Shown here piece after piece: positions 15,469 through 20,709 of a DNA stretch of 20,709 nt (within the stretch, counting starts at the first letter, position 1; each line of letters begins with the position of its first letter). The notes beneath the pieces are model-generated. The model was not told the DNA's origin. It ran no database searches and worked only from the letters and a program-made list of their open reading frames with translations. This stretch comes from a virus. The DNA is taken from IMG/VR virus record IMGVR_UViG_3300037070_008044, positions 1 through 20,709 of that record; one strand, written 5' to 3'. A program made the translations under genes and the position numbers.

Positions 15469-16329
15469 CTATTTTCCCTTGATGCTCTTAACAGCTTCAA
15501 CAGGATCAATTACAATACCAATTCGTAGAATATCATGTCTTTCAATCACGTTTTCTAAACTCCCACTAATTGATAAAGTCGCGTCACCAACAAGTAACAC
15601 GCCTCCAGAAATAGGCAATTGTCCGTACATCATTAATGAGAGACCACTATGAAATCCTTGACATGAAATTTGGTCCGGGCACGTCGCGGACGCCTCGTCC
15701 CAACCCAAAAGAAAGGTCCCCGACGCATTTGATTTCCTGGCATCAAATTTAACTCCTGCGCCGAGGCTCCGCACTAATCTTGATCTGGGCTCATCTTCTG
15801 TCGAACCCTTTAGTCTACTTGAGAAGCTTCCTTCGGCAACAACTGTGGTATCAACGTCCCGTAGGTGTCCGATGATGACACCATACCAAAATCCTGCGGA
15901 TGCCGATTTATAGGCTTCCAAATTTGTCGCCGTGAACGTTTCGCCAGGGGAGGTAGATAAACCCAAGCGAGCTCCAATACGACCCAAACTCCTACCATTA
16001 CCAATCGCCAGCGGCCCATTGGTGTTCACCCATAAAGTTGGAGTAACGTCAGTTCCTGTGTCCCCCGTCATGGTGACTAGTGCACCAATTTGCGTGTCTA
16101 CGTGGAATCCCCGGGCATTCTCCTTCACCAAAACCGAGGGTTTCACTATAATCACAGCCGGTGGTGGTGAAGGCCACGGCTCCTCTGGTAGGAGTTCTGG
16201 AGGGTCCGTCGGTACAATATCGATTGGCTCTACAATAGGCGAGGGCCTTGGCGTCGGTTTCGCCTTCGGTGTTGAGGCTGGCGCATCCGCGTAGCACAAG
16301 GCACCGGAGAGACATAGCACCAGAATCAT
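15469..16329 (-). CDS. Exported beta-rich protein with proline-rich linker (286 aa)
   Basis: I prefer ATG 16329, with GAGG nine bases upstream and 11 bases after the preceding stop; the frame extends to ATG 16374. That start gives a signal peptide MILVLCLSGALCYADA with an AxA-like cleavage site. A linker rich in Pro, Thr and Lys follows for about 50 residues (PKAKPTPRPSPIVEP, PPELLPEEPWPSPPP). The rest is an alternating hydrophobic, Gly/Ser-rich beta domain (HVDTQIGALVTMTGD, RIGARLGLSTSPG, AGFWYGVIIGHL). Such a layout suggests a periplasmic or outer-membrane beta structure with a wall-spanning linker. The two cysteines (CPDQISC) could form a disulfide. A role in lysis or in superinfection exclusion is inference. 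Confidence 0.68.
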   Translation of the reverse strand: MILVLCLSGALCYADAPASTPKAKPTPRPSPIVEPIDIVPTDPPELLPEEPWPSPPPAVIIVKPSVLVKENARGFHVDTQIGALVTMTGDTGTDVTPTLWVNTNGPLAIGNGRSLGRIGARLGLSTSPGETFTATNLEAYKSASAGFWYGVIIGHLRDVDTTVVAEGSFSSRLKGSTEDEPRSRLVRSLGAGVKFDARKSNASGTFLLGWDEASATCPDQISCQGFHSGLSLMMYGQLPISGGVLLVGDATLSISGSLENVIERHDILRIGIVIDPVEAVKSIKGK

Positions 16330-16340
16330 GCATCCGCGCC

Positions 16341-16898
16341 TCACTGAATCCCCCCACTCTTCGTGGCTTGCCACACGTTACCTTGTGGGTCCTTATATGT
16401 GGACACTAGAGTAAAGGTTGCAGAGATTCTCGGGTTAGCCGGTTCCACCCGGGCATTAAATCGGTTGTCTCCCTGAATCACTAATGTGGCGGCATTACTA
16501 GGCGATACAACAAATGTCCAATCAACAACAGTAGGATCTGTTTTATCCCCAGGGTTAGGAACGTCTACTCCCGCTTTATTTTTTGGCGAAGAAGTTACAG
16601 CAATATTTGGATACCCCACGGGTAGAATGCATGCATTATGATTAGGTTCAGGCTGTCCAGGTTGTGCCCCAAATCCATAACAGAAAATCGCAAAGCTAGT
16701 TACGGTATTATCCCCTCCTGGGGATCCGCTGGGATTTGGTGTAGGGTTTGTCACATTGCCGCTACCGTCGCCAATAACACAAGTCCCGCCCCCTGTAATA
16801 ACGCAGGAATTATTATTTCCTGGAGAGGCCACGGGATCAGGTGCGCTTGGCGAACATCCTAACATAAAGAGACATGCAATCAAGACTCTATTTCGCAT
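16341..16898 (-). CDS. Putative lipoprotein (185 aa)
   Basis: The N-terminus MRNRVLIACLFMLGCSPSAP is a short basic start, a hydrophobic core and a lipobox-like MLGC, so Cys15 is probably lipid-modified in the envelope. A Gly/Asn/Pro-rich stretch follows (ASPGNNNSC, NPTPNPSGSPGG), then a beta-rich C-terminal domain (AVTSSPKNKAG, DWTFVVSPSNAATLVIQG, ISATFTLVSTYKD), resembling an Ig-like bacterial domain. The start overlaps the upstream stop by one base (TAATG). It follows a membrane-anchored coiled-coil protein, so it could be the outer-membrane partner of a spanin pair, but it is much longer than typical outer spanins. An alternative is a superinfection-exclusion lipoprotein. Confidence 0.7.
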   Translation of the reverse strand: MRNRVLIACLFMLGCSPSAPDPVASPGNNNSCVITGGGTCVIGDGSGNVTNPTPNPSGSPGGDNTVTSFAIFCYGFGAQPGQPEPNHNACILPVGYPNIAVTSSPKNKAGVDVPNPGDKTDPTVVDWTFVVSPSNAATLVIQGDNRFNARVEPANPRISATFTLVSTYKDPQGNVWQATKSGGIQ

Positions 16899-17485
16899 TA
16901 CGCCCTTTCTATCAAGCGATCAACTTTCACCATCAAAGAAGTGATCAATCCTTCAGCTCTTTGACGATCTTCTGTCGTTCTCGCCTCTGCGTCTTCCCAT
17001 CGGATGACGTGGGCATTAAATGACTCTTCTAATCTTCCTAGTGAGTTAATTGCAATGATGTTTTGTTTCTGGAGTTCGCCAAATTCACGTTCTAAAAACG
17101 AAAGTCTTCGTTCCATAGCATCCAATTGAAATCCATGTTTATTAGCGGAATCTCTAACATCGTGCCATTCTTTACGAGTAAGTGTACGAGGTAAAGTTCC
17201 ATTTTTAACAATTCGATCTCGATCGTCTTTTCGTCCTCTTGCCCGCCAAGCCACAATTGCAGTACCCGCCATCACCCCCGCCCATCCTGCAACTTGCTTT
17301 CCAAATTCATAAGTCTCCGGACTCACTCGGGTCCCTGTGGTCGATGCATCCTTTGATAAGAGTGTGTCTGCTCTCTGAGCACTGCCACCTCCAATGTGAA
17401 GCGTGTCCAGGTAATGTGCAGTGTCTCTCAATCCAATGCACCCATCTTGATACGAGTTGTAAAGTAGGCACTCTTCATCTACCAC
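16898..17485 (-). CDS. Membrane-anchored coiled-coil protein, possible spanin (195 aa)
   Basis: The start is GTG 17485, overlapping the preceding gene by 11 bases, with a weak AGG upstream. A hydrophobic segment lies around residues 62-80 (KQVAGWAGVMAGTAIVAW), followed by a basic stretch (RARGRKDDRDR) and a long helix with heptad-like spacing (LDAMERRLSFLEREFGELQKQ, then ARTTEDRQRAEGLITSLM). This matches the inner-membrane anchor plus periplasmic coiled coil of Rz-type spanins, and it lies between a holin-like gene and a lipoprotein. The first ~60 residues before the membrane segment are atypical for a spanin. The assignment is tentative. Confidence 0.55.
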   Translation of the reverse strand: MVDEECLLYNSYQDGCIGLRDTAHYLDTLHIGGGSAQRADTLLSKDASTTGTRVSPETYEFGKQVAGWAGVMAGTAIVAWRARGRKDDRDRIVKNGTLPRTLTRKEWHDVRDSANKHGFQLDAMERRLSFLEREFGELQKQNIIAINSLGRLEESFNAHVIRWEDAEARTTEDRQRAEGLITSLMVKVDRLIERA

Positions 17486-17762
17486 TATCGCCTGAAATTA
17501 CACCACCAACTTTTGTATGATTGGTTCTTGCGTAATAAGTAGAAATGATTGCAATAAATGCGAAATTAAGTACCTCAGACTTCTTTTCTGTAATTGCACA
17601 ATAGATGGCTGCGCATGTAATCAATATGGTCACAACAGCTTGTGTTAATTCCCATGTTAAATTAATACGTCTCTGTCCGGCCGTCATTAAGTTTTGTTCG
17701 AAGGTGGTTGTGGCGGGTAATAATGAACTTTGTCCAATTGTTGTTTGTGAAATTGGATTCAT
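17475..17762 (-). CDS. Small membrane protein, holin candidate (95 aa)
   Basis: A polar N-terminus of about 35 residues precedes two hydrophobic segments, TQAVVTILITCAAIYCAIT and LNFAFIAIISTYYA, joined by a short charged loop (EKKSE). The end is polar (RTNHTKVGGVISGDSG). The size, two-segment topology and position directly after the endolysin fit a holin, the pore former that releases the endolysin. The INLTWELTQA to ARTNHTKVGG pattern recurs, as I recall, in small membrane proteins of uncultured phages. The start shares a base with the endolysin stop (TAATG). The 44-aa protein at 18330-18464 is a rival holin or antiholin. Confidence 0.65.
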   Translation of the reverse strand: MNPISQTTIGQSSLLPATTTFEQNLMTAGQRRINLTWELTQAVVTILITCAAIYCAITEKKSEVLNFAFIAIISTYYARTNHTKVGGVISGDSGR

Positions 17763-18328
17763 TATCCGAGCTCTGCATAAGCTATCGTCAATTTCTCGTC
17801 ATATTTGTTACGAGCAAACCCTGTTCCGTTATAATAAAGCGCACTCCTAGACCAGTCTTTCGCGCGTAGCGCGTCTACTAAATTCGGATTACTTCTAATA
17901 AACATCACAAATGCTCGTAGATGATCATCAACGCTTCGATACATCGCGTTAATGAATCTTTGAAGATCTGGAAAACCAACAACCGTATGATTAAAACCCA
18001 TCACTTGAAAAAGCCCCCATGACGCACTCTTAAGAGCCGCGTCATGGTCTAAACTCACGGCTTTTTGCAATCGAGCATGTTGCTCTGAATATTTCCCGTA
18101 TCCTCCAGCAATTGGGTTACTAATATCTGGAGCAATTCGATCAAATCTTCGCTCTGTAAGTCGAGAAAAGATATGGCGTTCAAACAAAATCACCGGCTCC
18201 CCTGTGTCTAAGAAAGCCCCCTCTGGCCCCGCCTCCACCGTCGCAAATGCCTTCATAGCCCGGGTTTCAGCCATAAGAAACCAGGCTGCGTGAGCATATG
18301 CTTCGTCAGAAGGGAAGTCAGCCTTCAT
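17762..18328 (-). CDS. Endolysin, N-acetylmuramidase (DUF3380-type)
   Basis: It cleaves the glycan strands of peptidoglycan to release phage. The protein matches the DUF3380-type N-acetylmuramidase family along its whole length: a helical start, then VEAGPEGAFLDTGEPVILFE, in which Glu32 is the probable catalytic acid, then ALKSASWGLFQVMGFNH in the centre, and YNGTGFARNKYDEKLTIAY at the end. No signal peptide or separate wall-binding domain is present, so export would need a holin. The ATG at 18328 lies one base past the stop of the 44-aa membrane peptide, and holin-like, coiled-coil and lipoprotein genes follow. This is the firmest lysis assignment in the window. Confidence 0.9.
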   Translation of the reverse strand: MKADFPSDEAYAHAAWFLMAETRAMKAFATVEAGPEGAFLDTGEPVILFERHIFSRLTERRFDRIAPDISNPIAGGYGKYSEQHARLQKAVSLDHDAALKSASWGLFQVMGFNHTVVGFPDLQRFINAMYRSVDDHLRAFVMFIRSNPNLVDALRAKDWSRSALYYNGTGFARNKYDEKLTIAYAELG

Positions 18329-18329
18329 G

Positions 18330-18464
18330 TTACTTGGGCATCACCTGTAGAAGTTCTACAATGCACAACAGTATCACCGGTATCCAAAGCGGACACTTTC
18401 CAATTGCACTAATAATTGTTGTGATAAAAGCAGCAGCAACGCAACACAGAGTAACTGTCAACAT
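18330..18464 (-). CDS. 44-aa two-segment membrane peptide
   Basis: A full AGGAGG precedes the ATG at 18464, with a 4-base spacer (ATTT), one of the best ribosome binding sites in the window. The product is almost entirely hydrophobic: TVTLCCVAAAFITTIISAIG, a short KCPLW turn, and IPVILLCIVELLQVM, ending at TAA 18330-18332, one base before the endolysin start. Three cysteines are present. It is probably a minimal holin, antiholin or lysis regulator. It is too short for many automated gene calls, so it may be missing from earlier annotations of similar phages. Confidence 0.72.
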   Translation of the reverse strand: MLTVTLCCVAAAFITTIISAIGKCPLWIPVILLCIVELLQVMPK

Positions 18465-18472
18465 AAATCCTC

Positions 18473-19207
18473 CTAAAATGTGGAAAAGGCTCTTCCTGCC
18501 CCGGCGTTGTAAAGATTGGCTATTGATATATCAGATAGCCCTATCCCCCAAATCGCCACTTCATCTAATAAGCCGTCCATGTTAAACGCGAGTTGTGACG
18601 CGGCTCCCCACGTTGATCCCATGGCAAATTTTGCTGTTCCATAGCCACTTAAAGTTGAAACAGTTGCGATAGCCTGAGATGCTCCATTATGAAAAATCGA
18701 AAAAACACCACTCATTCTACGGCCAACAATATGTTGAAAAGATCCAGTGGTCACGGGGGTGGTAGAGGTAACCCGCCCTCCTGTAGTATCCGTTCCGGCG
18801 ATTCTCCATTGTTTGACGGTGATTGCTCCAGTTGGTCGTATCCCTACTAACCAATCTCCAATTATATCACCATTATGATAGCACGCGATGCCCCGTCCAT
18901 CTGTTGCGTCACCCCCCGCCAGTGCTGTTGCATTTACCCATGCTGAAATGGTAAAGTCGCCCGGTAACGATAAATTTCCAGCATTAGTAAGAAGTTCATC
19001 ATTTGCGGCTGTAAATAAAGCCGCATTTCCAATCTTCCCGGCTCCTTGTGTCACTGTATTCACGTCTGTTAACGAAAAGCCTCCGAAGCTCGCGGCGCGC
19101 GTTCCGCTAGCCTCTTCCAGCGCCCAATAGGCGAGAAGGCCGTTGAGCAGACCAATGGTCGCGCCTCCTCCCTCTCCGACTCGAATTCCCGGGATTCGCA
19201 GATTCAA
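18473..19207 (-). CDS. LamG/concanavalin A-like lectin protein, possible head-spike fibre
   Basis: After a short N-terminal segment (NLRIPGIRVGEGGGATIGLL) the protein is one LamG-type beta-sandwich. LLAYWALEEASG opens the domain, GNAALFTAANDELL and DFTISAWVNA follow, and LLDEVAIWGIGLSDISIANLYNAG closes it, all hallmarks of the LamG_3-like family. Such domains bind sugars or proteins. The start is probably TTG 19207, overlapping the upstream stop by four bases (TTGA). That upstream gene encodes a spike-base-like protein, so this product is likely the fibre that it anchors, giving a lectin-tipped spike for adhesion to a surface glycan. This is inference from the base-fibre pairing known in the Rhodobacter gene transfer agent. 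It is not known here whether the spike sits on head or tail. Confidence 0.78.
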   Translation of the reverse strand: MNLRIPGIRVGEGGGATIGLLNGLLAYWALEEASGTRAASFGGFSLTDVNTVTQGAGKIGNAALFTAANDELLTNAGNLSLPGDFTISAWVNATALAGGDATDGRGIACYHNGDIIGDWLVGIRPTGAITVKQWRIAGTDTTGGRVTSTTPVTTGSFQHIVGRRMSGVFSIFHNGASQAIATVSTLSGYGTAKFAMGSTWGAASQLAFNMDGLLDEVAIWGIGLSDISIANLYNAGAGRAFSTF

Positions 19208-19473
19208 TAGAGTCCAATAAGGCCGGTGGCCGTTGTCCCCGTCGCGAAAACTTGAATCACGACTATCGGAATATATGTTCCCCCCACGACCCCAATCAGT
19301 GTCACTATCGATCCATTGACGGTCTCTAGTGTGACGTTTCCACCAACACCAACGTAAACGGCGCGTACTAGCTGGTCTAGCTGTGCCGTATCTGAGGGAT
19401 TGATAGGAAATGCCCCTACCGCCGGTTCCCCAGATCCCTGGCCTGATGTATTTTTAATTGGGGTGGGGGGCAT
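19204..19473 (-). CDS. Head-spike-base-like protein, copy 2 (89 aa)
   Basis: The same motif order as copy 1 at 2894-3151: SGQGSGEPA, I-PSD, VRAVYVGVGGN, GSI, GGTYIPIVVI, FATGTTATGLIGLY. The two share the SGQGSGEPA box and the TGTTA box but differ widely between them, so they are old duplicates or separately acquired members of the spike-base family (RCAP_Rcc01079 type, from memory). TGAGGTAATA precedes ATG 19473. The TGA stop overlaps the start of the LamG gene, implying coupled translation and a physical partnership. The protein is low in charge and beta-rich with no signal peptide, consistent with a virion part. Confidence 0.77.
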   Translation of the reverse strand: MPPTPIKNTSGQGSGEPAVGAFPINPSDTAQLDQLVRAVYVGVGGNVTLETVNGSIVTLIGVVGGTYIPIVVIQVFATGTTATGLIGLY

Positions 19474-19475
19474 TA

Positions 19476-19799
19476 TTACCTCAGTATTTTAAAGTTGGCG
19501 AAATAGGGCTTTAGAATTTCCTGCGAAAGTGGTTCTGATCCCAAGGCTGTTGCCGCGCCGTAATATGGCGCGTCGGGCTCTCGGATCAGAACGCTATGGA
19601 TCCCGGCGGCGGTCAGGCTTTGCGAGAGTTGCTCTAAATCTTCTGATTTTTCCGCGACGAGCGCAACGACCCGCGTGTCTGACGACACGGGGGCCTTGCG
19701 TATAGCCTCGCCAGCCGCGTGCGCCGTTTGGCACGCGAGCACGCCGGGGAGATTTTTAGTAGAGCGATGAACGACGATGTATTGAATAGGGGAGCTCAT
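19476..19799 (-). CDS. pth2: Peptidyl-tRNA hydrolase 2-like protein (107 aa)
   Basis: It would release peptides from stalled peptidyl-tRNA. It spans the normal Pth2 length: an opening strand (IQYIVVHRSTKN), the LPGVLACQTAHAAGEAIRK helix with the conserved Gln and His27, TRVVALVAEKSEDLEQLSQ, then IHSVLIREPDAPYYG and TALGSEP, where family members have their D/G-T and GT-T--G loops. The match is clear to family though not to subfamily; relatives with RxPDxPYxG are known from phages. The start codon and its GGGAG site lie inside a perfect inverted repeat (19790-19810), and a tRNA gene lies 34 bases upstream. It may rescue tRNAs under phage or antiphage translation stress; that is inference. Confidence 0.82.
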   Translation of the reverse strand: MSSPIQYIVVHRSTKNLPGVLACQTAHAAGEAIRKAPVSSDTRVVALVAEKSEDLEQLSQSLTAAGIHSVLIREPDAPYYGAATALGSEPLSQEILKPYFANFKILR

Positions 19800-19810
19800 T
19801 ATGAGCTCCC
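19790..19810 (-). promoter_or_regulatory. Perfect inverted repeat over the Pth2 ribosome binding site and start
   Basis: Arms GGGAGCTCAT (19790-19799) and ATGAGCTCCC (19801-19810) are exact complements around one base. In the leftward transcript the GGGAG binding site lies in the 5' arm and codons 2-4 in the 3' arm, with the AU of the start codon in the loop. A stem of about 8 bp with a 5-base loop would mask initiation. It could also be an operator or a tRNA 3' processing signal. Confidence 0.75.
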
Positions 19811-19833
19811 GCCGATAAGGATTCGGCGTGAGG

Positions 19834-19908
19834 TGGAGCGCCCGCTCCGAGTTGAACGGAGGGCCTCCGGATTATTTATCCGGCGCTCTAACACTGAGCT
19901 ACGGGCGC
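19834..19908 (-). tRNA. tRNA-like gene with encoded CCA and abnormal anticodon loop
   Basis: All four arms fold: a 7-bp acceptor (GCGCCCG with CGGGCGC), a 4-bp D stem (GCTC/GAGC), a 5-bp anticodon stem (CCGGA/TCCGG), a 5-bp T stem (CTCCG/CGGAG) with loop TTCAACT, then discriminator T and CCA. T8, A9 and A14 are in place. The anticodon loop is TAAATAA, so position 33 is A instead of the nearly universal T and the triplet by position is AAT. The D loop AGTGTTA lacks the usual GG pair (G19 becomes T). It may be a degenerate or specialised phage tRNA, or a remnant of a host gene. Identity cannot be assigned safely. Confidence 0.75.
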
Positions 19909-20368
19909 ATAAAGTGGCTAAATTTGAGGATCTAGAGATTCGTAATTTATTTTTATGGAGGGCGGTAAGGATGTCGCTAAATTTAGTATAGAGAGACGCG
20001 AAACTCCAGGAAAGTGCGGTAAGTGAGGAGTGGGGGGTCCTCGTCCGGGGGGTGGGGGCGGTCGCGGTTGCCGGTCGGCGTTGCTGCTTGCCTCGCTGCC
20101 CCATCTTACTTAGCTGCGCGCCTCGCGGCCCAGGACGCGCGATCGGCGATCCCCCTAGGCCCCCGCCTAGCGCGCCCCCCGATCGGCCCCGGGCGGGGCC
20201 TAGGCGACCCGCGTAGGGCGATACGGGAATAGTACGAGCCGCTGCTACGACATAGCCCGATCGGGAAAAATACCCTGAGCGCCGGGGGCCGCGCGGCACC
20301 ATTATGGGTCCAGCGGTGCGGCGCGACGGCCCGGATCCCCCGGGCGGCCCCACCCGAGAGGCTACCAA
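19909..20368. other. Divergent intergenic region with sharp G+C rise and palindromes
   Basis: No convincing gene lies here. The left ~100 bases are moderate in G+C and hold the candidate leftward promoter. From about 20030 G+C jumps to 65-85% per line, beginning with three long G runs (20032-20037, 20047-20052, 20054-20058). Palindromic words recur: GATCGG at 20141-20146, CCGATCGG at 20179-20186 and CCCGATCGGG at 20256-20265; CTAGGC/GCCTAG facing each other at 20155-20170, and GCCTAGGC at 20198-20205. These could be operators or replication sites, or simple GC-rich host sequence. Confidence 0.55.
19977..19990 (-). promoter_or_regulatory. Candidate promoter -10 box and overlapping palindrome
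   Basis: On the minus strand TATACT (19985-19990) resembles a -10 box; the hexamer 17 bases upstream is TTTCCT, a poor -35. The palindrome CTAAATTTAG (19977-19986) overlaps it, and a CTAAATTT half-copy lies at 19918-19925. Position just upstream of the tRNA, at the head of the leftward operon, makes a promoter plausible but unproven. Confidence 0.3.
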
Positions 20369-20709
20369 ATGGCAAAGACCTACACCAAGACCCTGGCCAG
20401 CGGCGCAGACCGGCTGATCCTGATCAGCGAGGCGATCAAGTCCGGCTGCTCCGTCTACGCGTTCCACGTCGTCCGGAACGGCAAGACCGTGGTCAGCAAG
20501 ACCCGCGGTGGCTCCGAGAAGTACCCCACGATGACCGAGGGGAACGCGGCCGTAGACCGCGCGGCGGCCGCCGCGATCGCGGCCGGATGGTCGGCCCCCG
20601 CGAAGCGCGGTGGCCCGGCCGCCCCGGACGCGTTCAGCCTGGGCGCGCTCCCCGCTCCCCGCGTCGCTCCGGCCCCGGCCCCGGCCCCGGCCCCGGCCCC
20701 GGCCCCGGC
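20369..20709 (+). CDS. Partial unknown GC-rich gene, Ala/Pro-rich C-terminus
   Basis: The only convincing plus-strand gene. ATG 20369 is preceded by GAGAGG at a 7-base spacing. The first ~75 residues look like a small soluble domain (MAKTYTKTLASGADRLILIS, then VYAFHVVRNGKTVVSKTRGG, then NAAVDRAAAAAIAAGW). An Ala/Pro-rich tail follows that turns into an Ala-Pro repeat and runs off the window edge after 113 codons. I do not recognise the family. Third codon positions are almost all G or C, unlike every phage gene to the left, so it comes from a different genomic background: transferred DNA, host flank or a chimeric join. Confidence 0.7.
   Translation, partial: MAKTYTKTLASGADRLILISEAIKSGCSVYAFHVVRNGKTVVSKTRGGSEKYPTMTEGNAAVDRAAAAAIAAGWSAPAKRGGPAAPDAFSLGALPAPRVAPAPAPAPAPAPAP
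20669..20709 (+). repeat. GGCCCC hexanucleotide run at the window edge
   Basis: More than six units of GGCCCC in tandem end the window, encoding alternating Ala and Pro. Such a run is a common stopping point for short-read assembly, so the window end may be an assembly break. Confidence 0.9.

Noticed and set aside
16049-16357. 102-codon minus-strand frame overlapping the exported protein
   Set aside because: It is in another frame of the gene with a signal peptide and good ribosome binding site, and its product lacks recognisable features.
17861-17873. GCGC-rich hairpin as a possible terminator
   Set aside because: It lies inside the endolysin coding sequence, the stem is only 5 bp and no U-tract follows on either strand.
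19799-20467. A 222-codon minus-strand open frame spanning the tRNA and GC-rich region
   Set aside because: It runs through the tRNA and opposite the better-supported plus-strand gene, its product is low-complexity Gly/Pro/Arg, and long frames arise by chance in 80% G+C DNA.

Overview
The window looks like the structural (late) module of a tailed double-stranded DNA bacteriophage, probably from a metagenome. Nearly everything between about 20.0 kb and 1 lies on the minus strand and is very tightly packed: many start and stop codons overlap (ATGA, GTGA or TAATG junctions), as expected of one long leftward operon. The host is probably Gram-negative, because the phage encodes a signal-peptide lipoprotein, another exported protein and a muramidase-type endolysin. 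Known head genes are followed directly by small adaptor-like genes and a fibre, and no tape-measure or tail-tube gene is visible. This would fit a podovirus-like particle, although a longer tail module could lie beyond the left edge.

Layout in the direction of transcription (right to left): a tRNA-like gene with an encoded CCA end (19834-19908); a peptidyl-tRNA hydrolase 2-like gene whose ribosome binding site and start codon sit inside a perfect inverted repeat; a small spike-base-like protein followed by a LamG lectin-like protein; a lysis region (44-aa membrane peptide, N-acetylmuramidase, holin-like protein, membrane-anchored coiled coil, lipoprotein, exported beta-rich protein, two-segment membrane protein); large terminase; a small unknown; portal; three accessory genes; acidic scaffold; major capsid protein; decoration-like protein; and a strong rho-independent terminator at 6477-6506. 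Beyond the terminator comes a modification cassette (zinc ribbon, methyltransferase, radical SAM, glycosyltransferase). It is followed by two adaptor-type genes, a second copy of the spike-base family, two small genes, and a very long Ala/Ser/Val-rich repetitive fibre that runs off the left edge.

The last ~680 bases are different: composition jumps from about 40% to 65-85% G+C (lines counted by eye), the coding strand flips, and an unrecognised partial gene with a strong ribosome binding site ends in a (GGCCCC)n run at the window edge. This may be an acquired segment, a host junction next to the tRNA, or an assembly chimera; the sequence alone cannot decide.

The most interesting points are: (1) two paralogous spike-base proteins at opposite ends of the module, one paired with a lectin-like fibre and the other near a repetitive fibre; (2) a phage peptidyl-tRNA hydrolase beside an odd tRNA, with a hairpin that could control its translation; (3) a fibre whose protein repeats are conserved while their codons, including TCN versus AGY serines, are scrambled; and (4) a radical SAM/glycosyltransferase/methyltransferase cassette set inside the virion genes.
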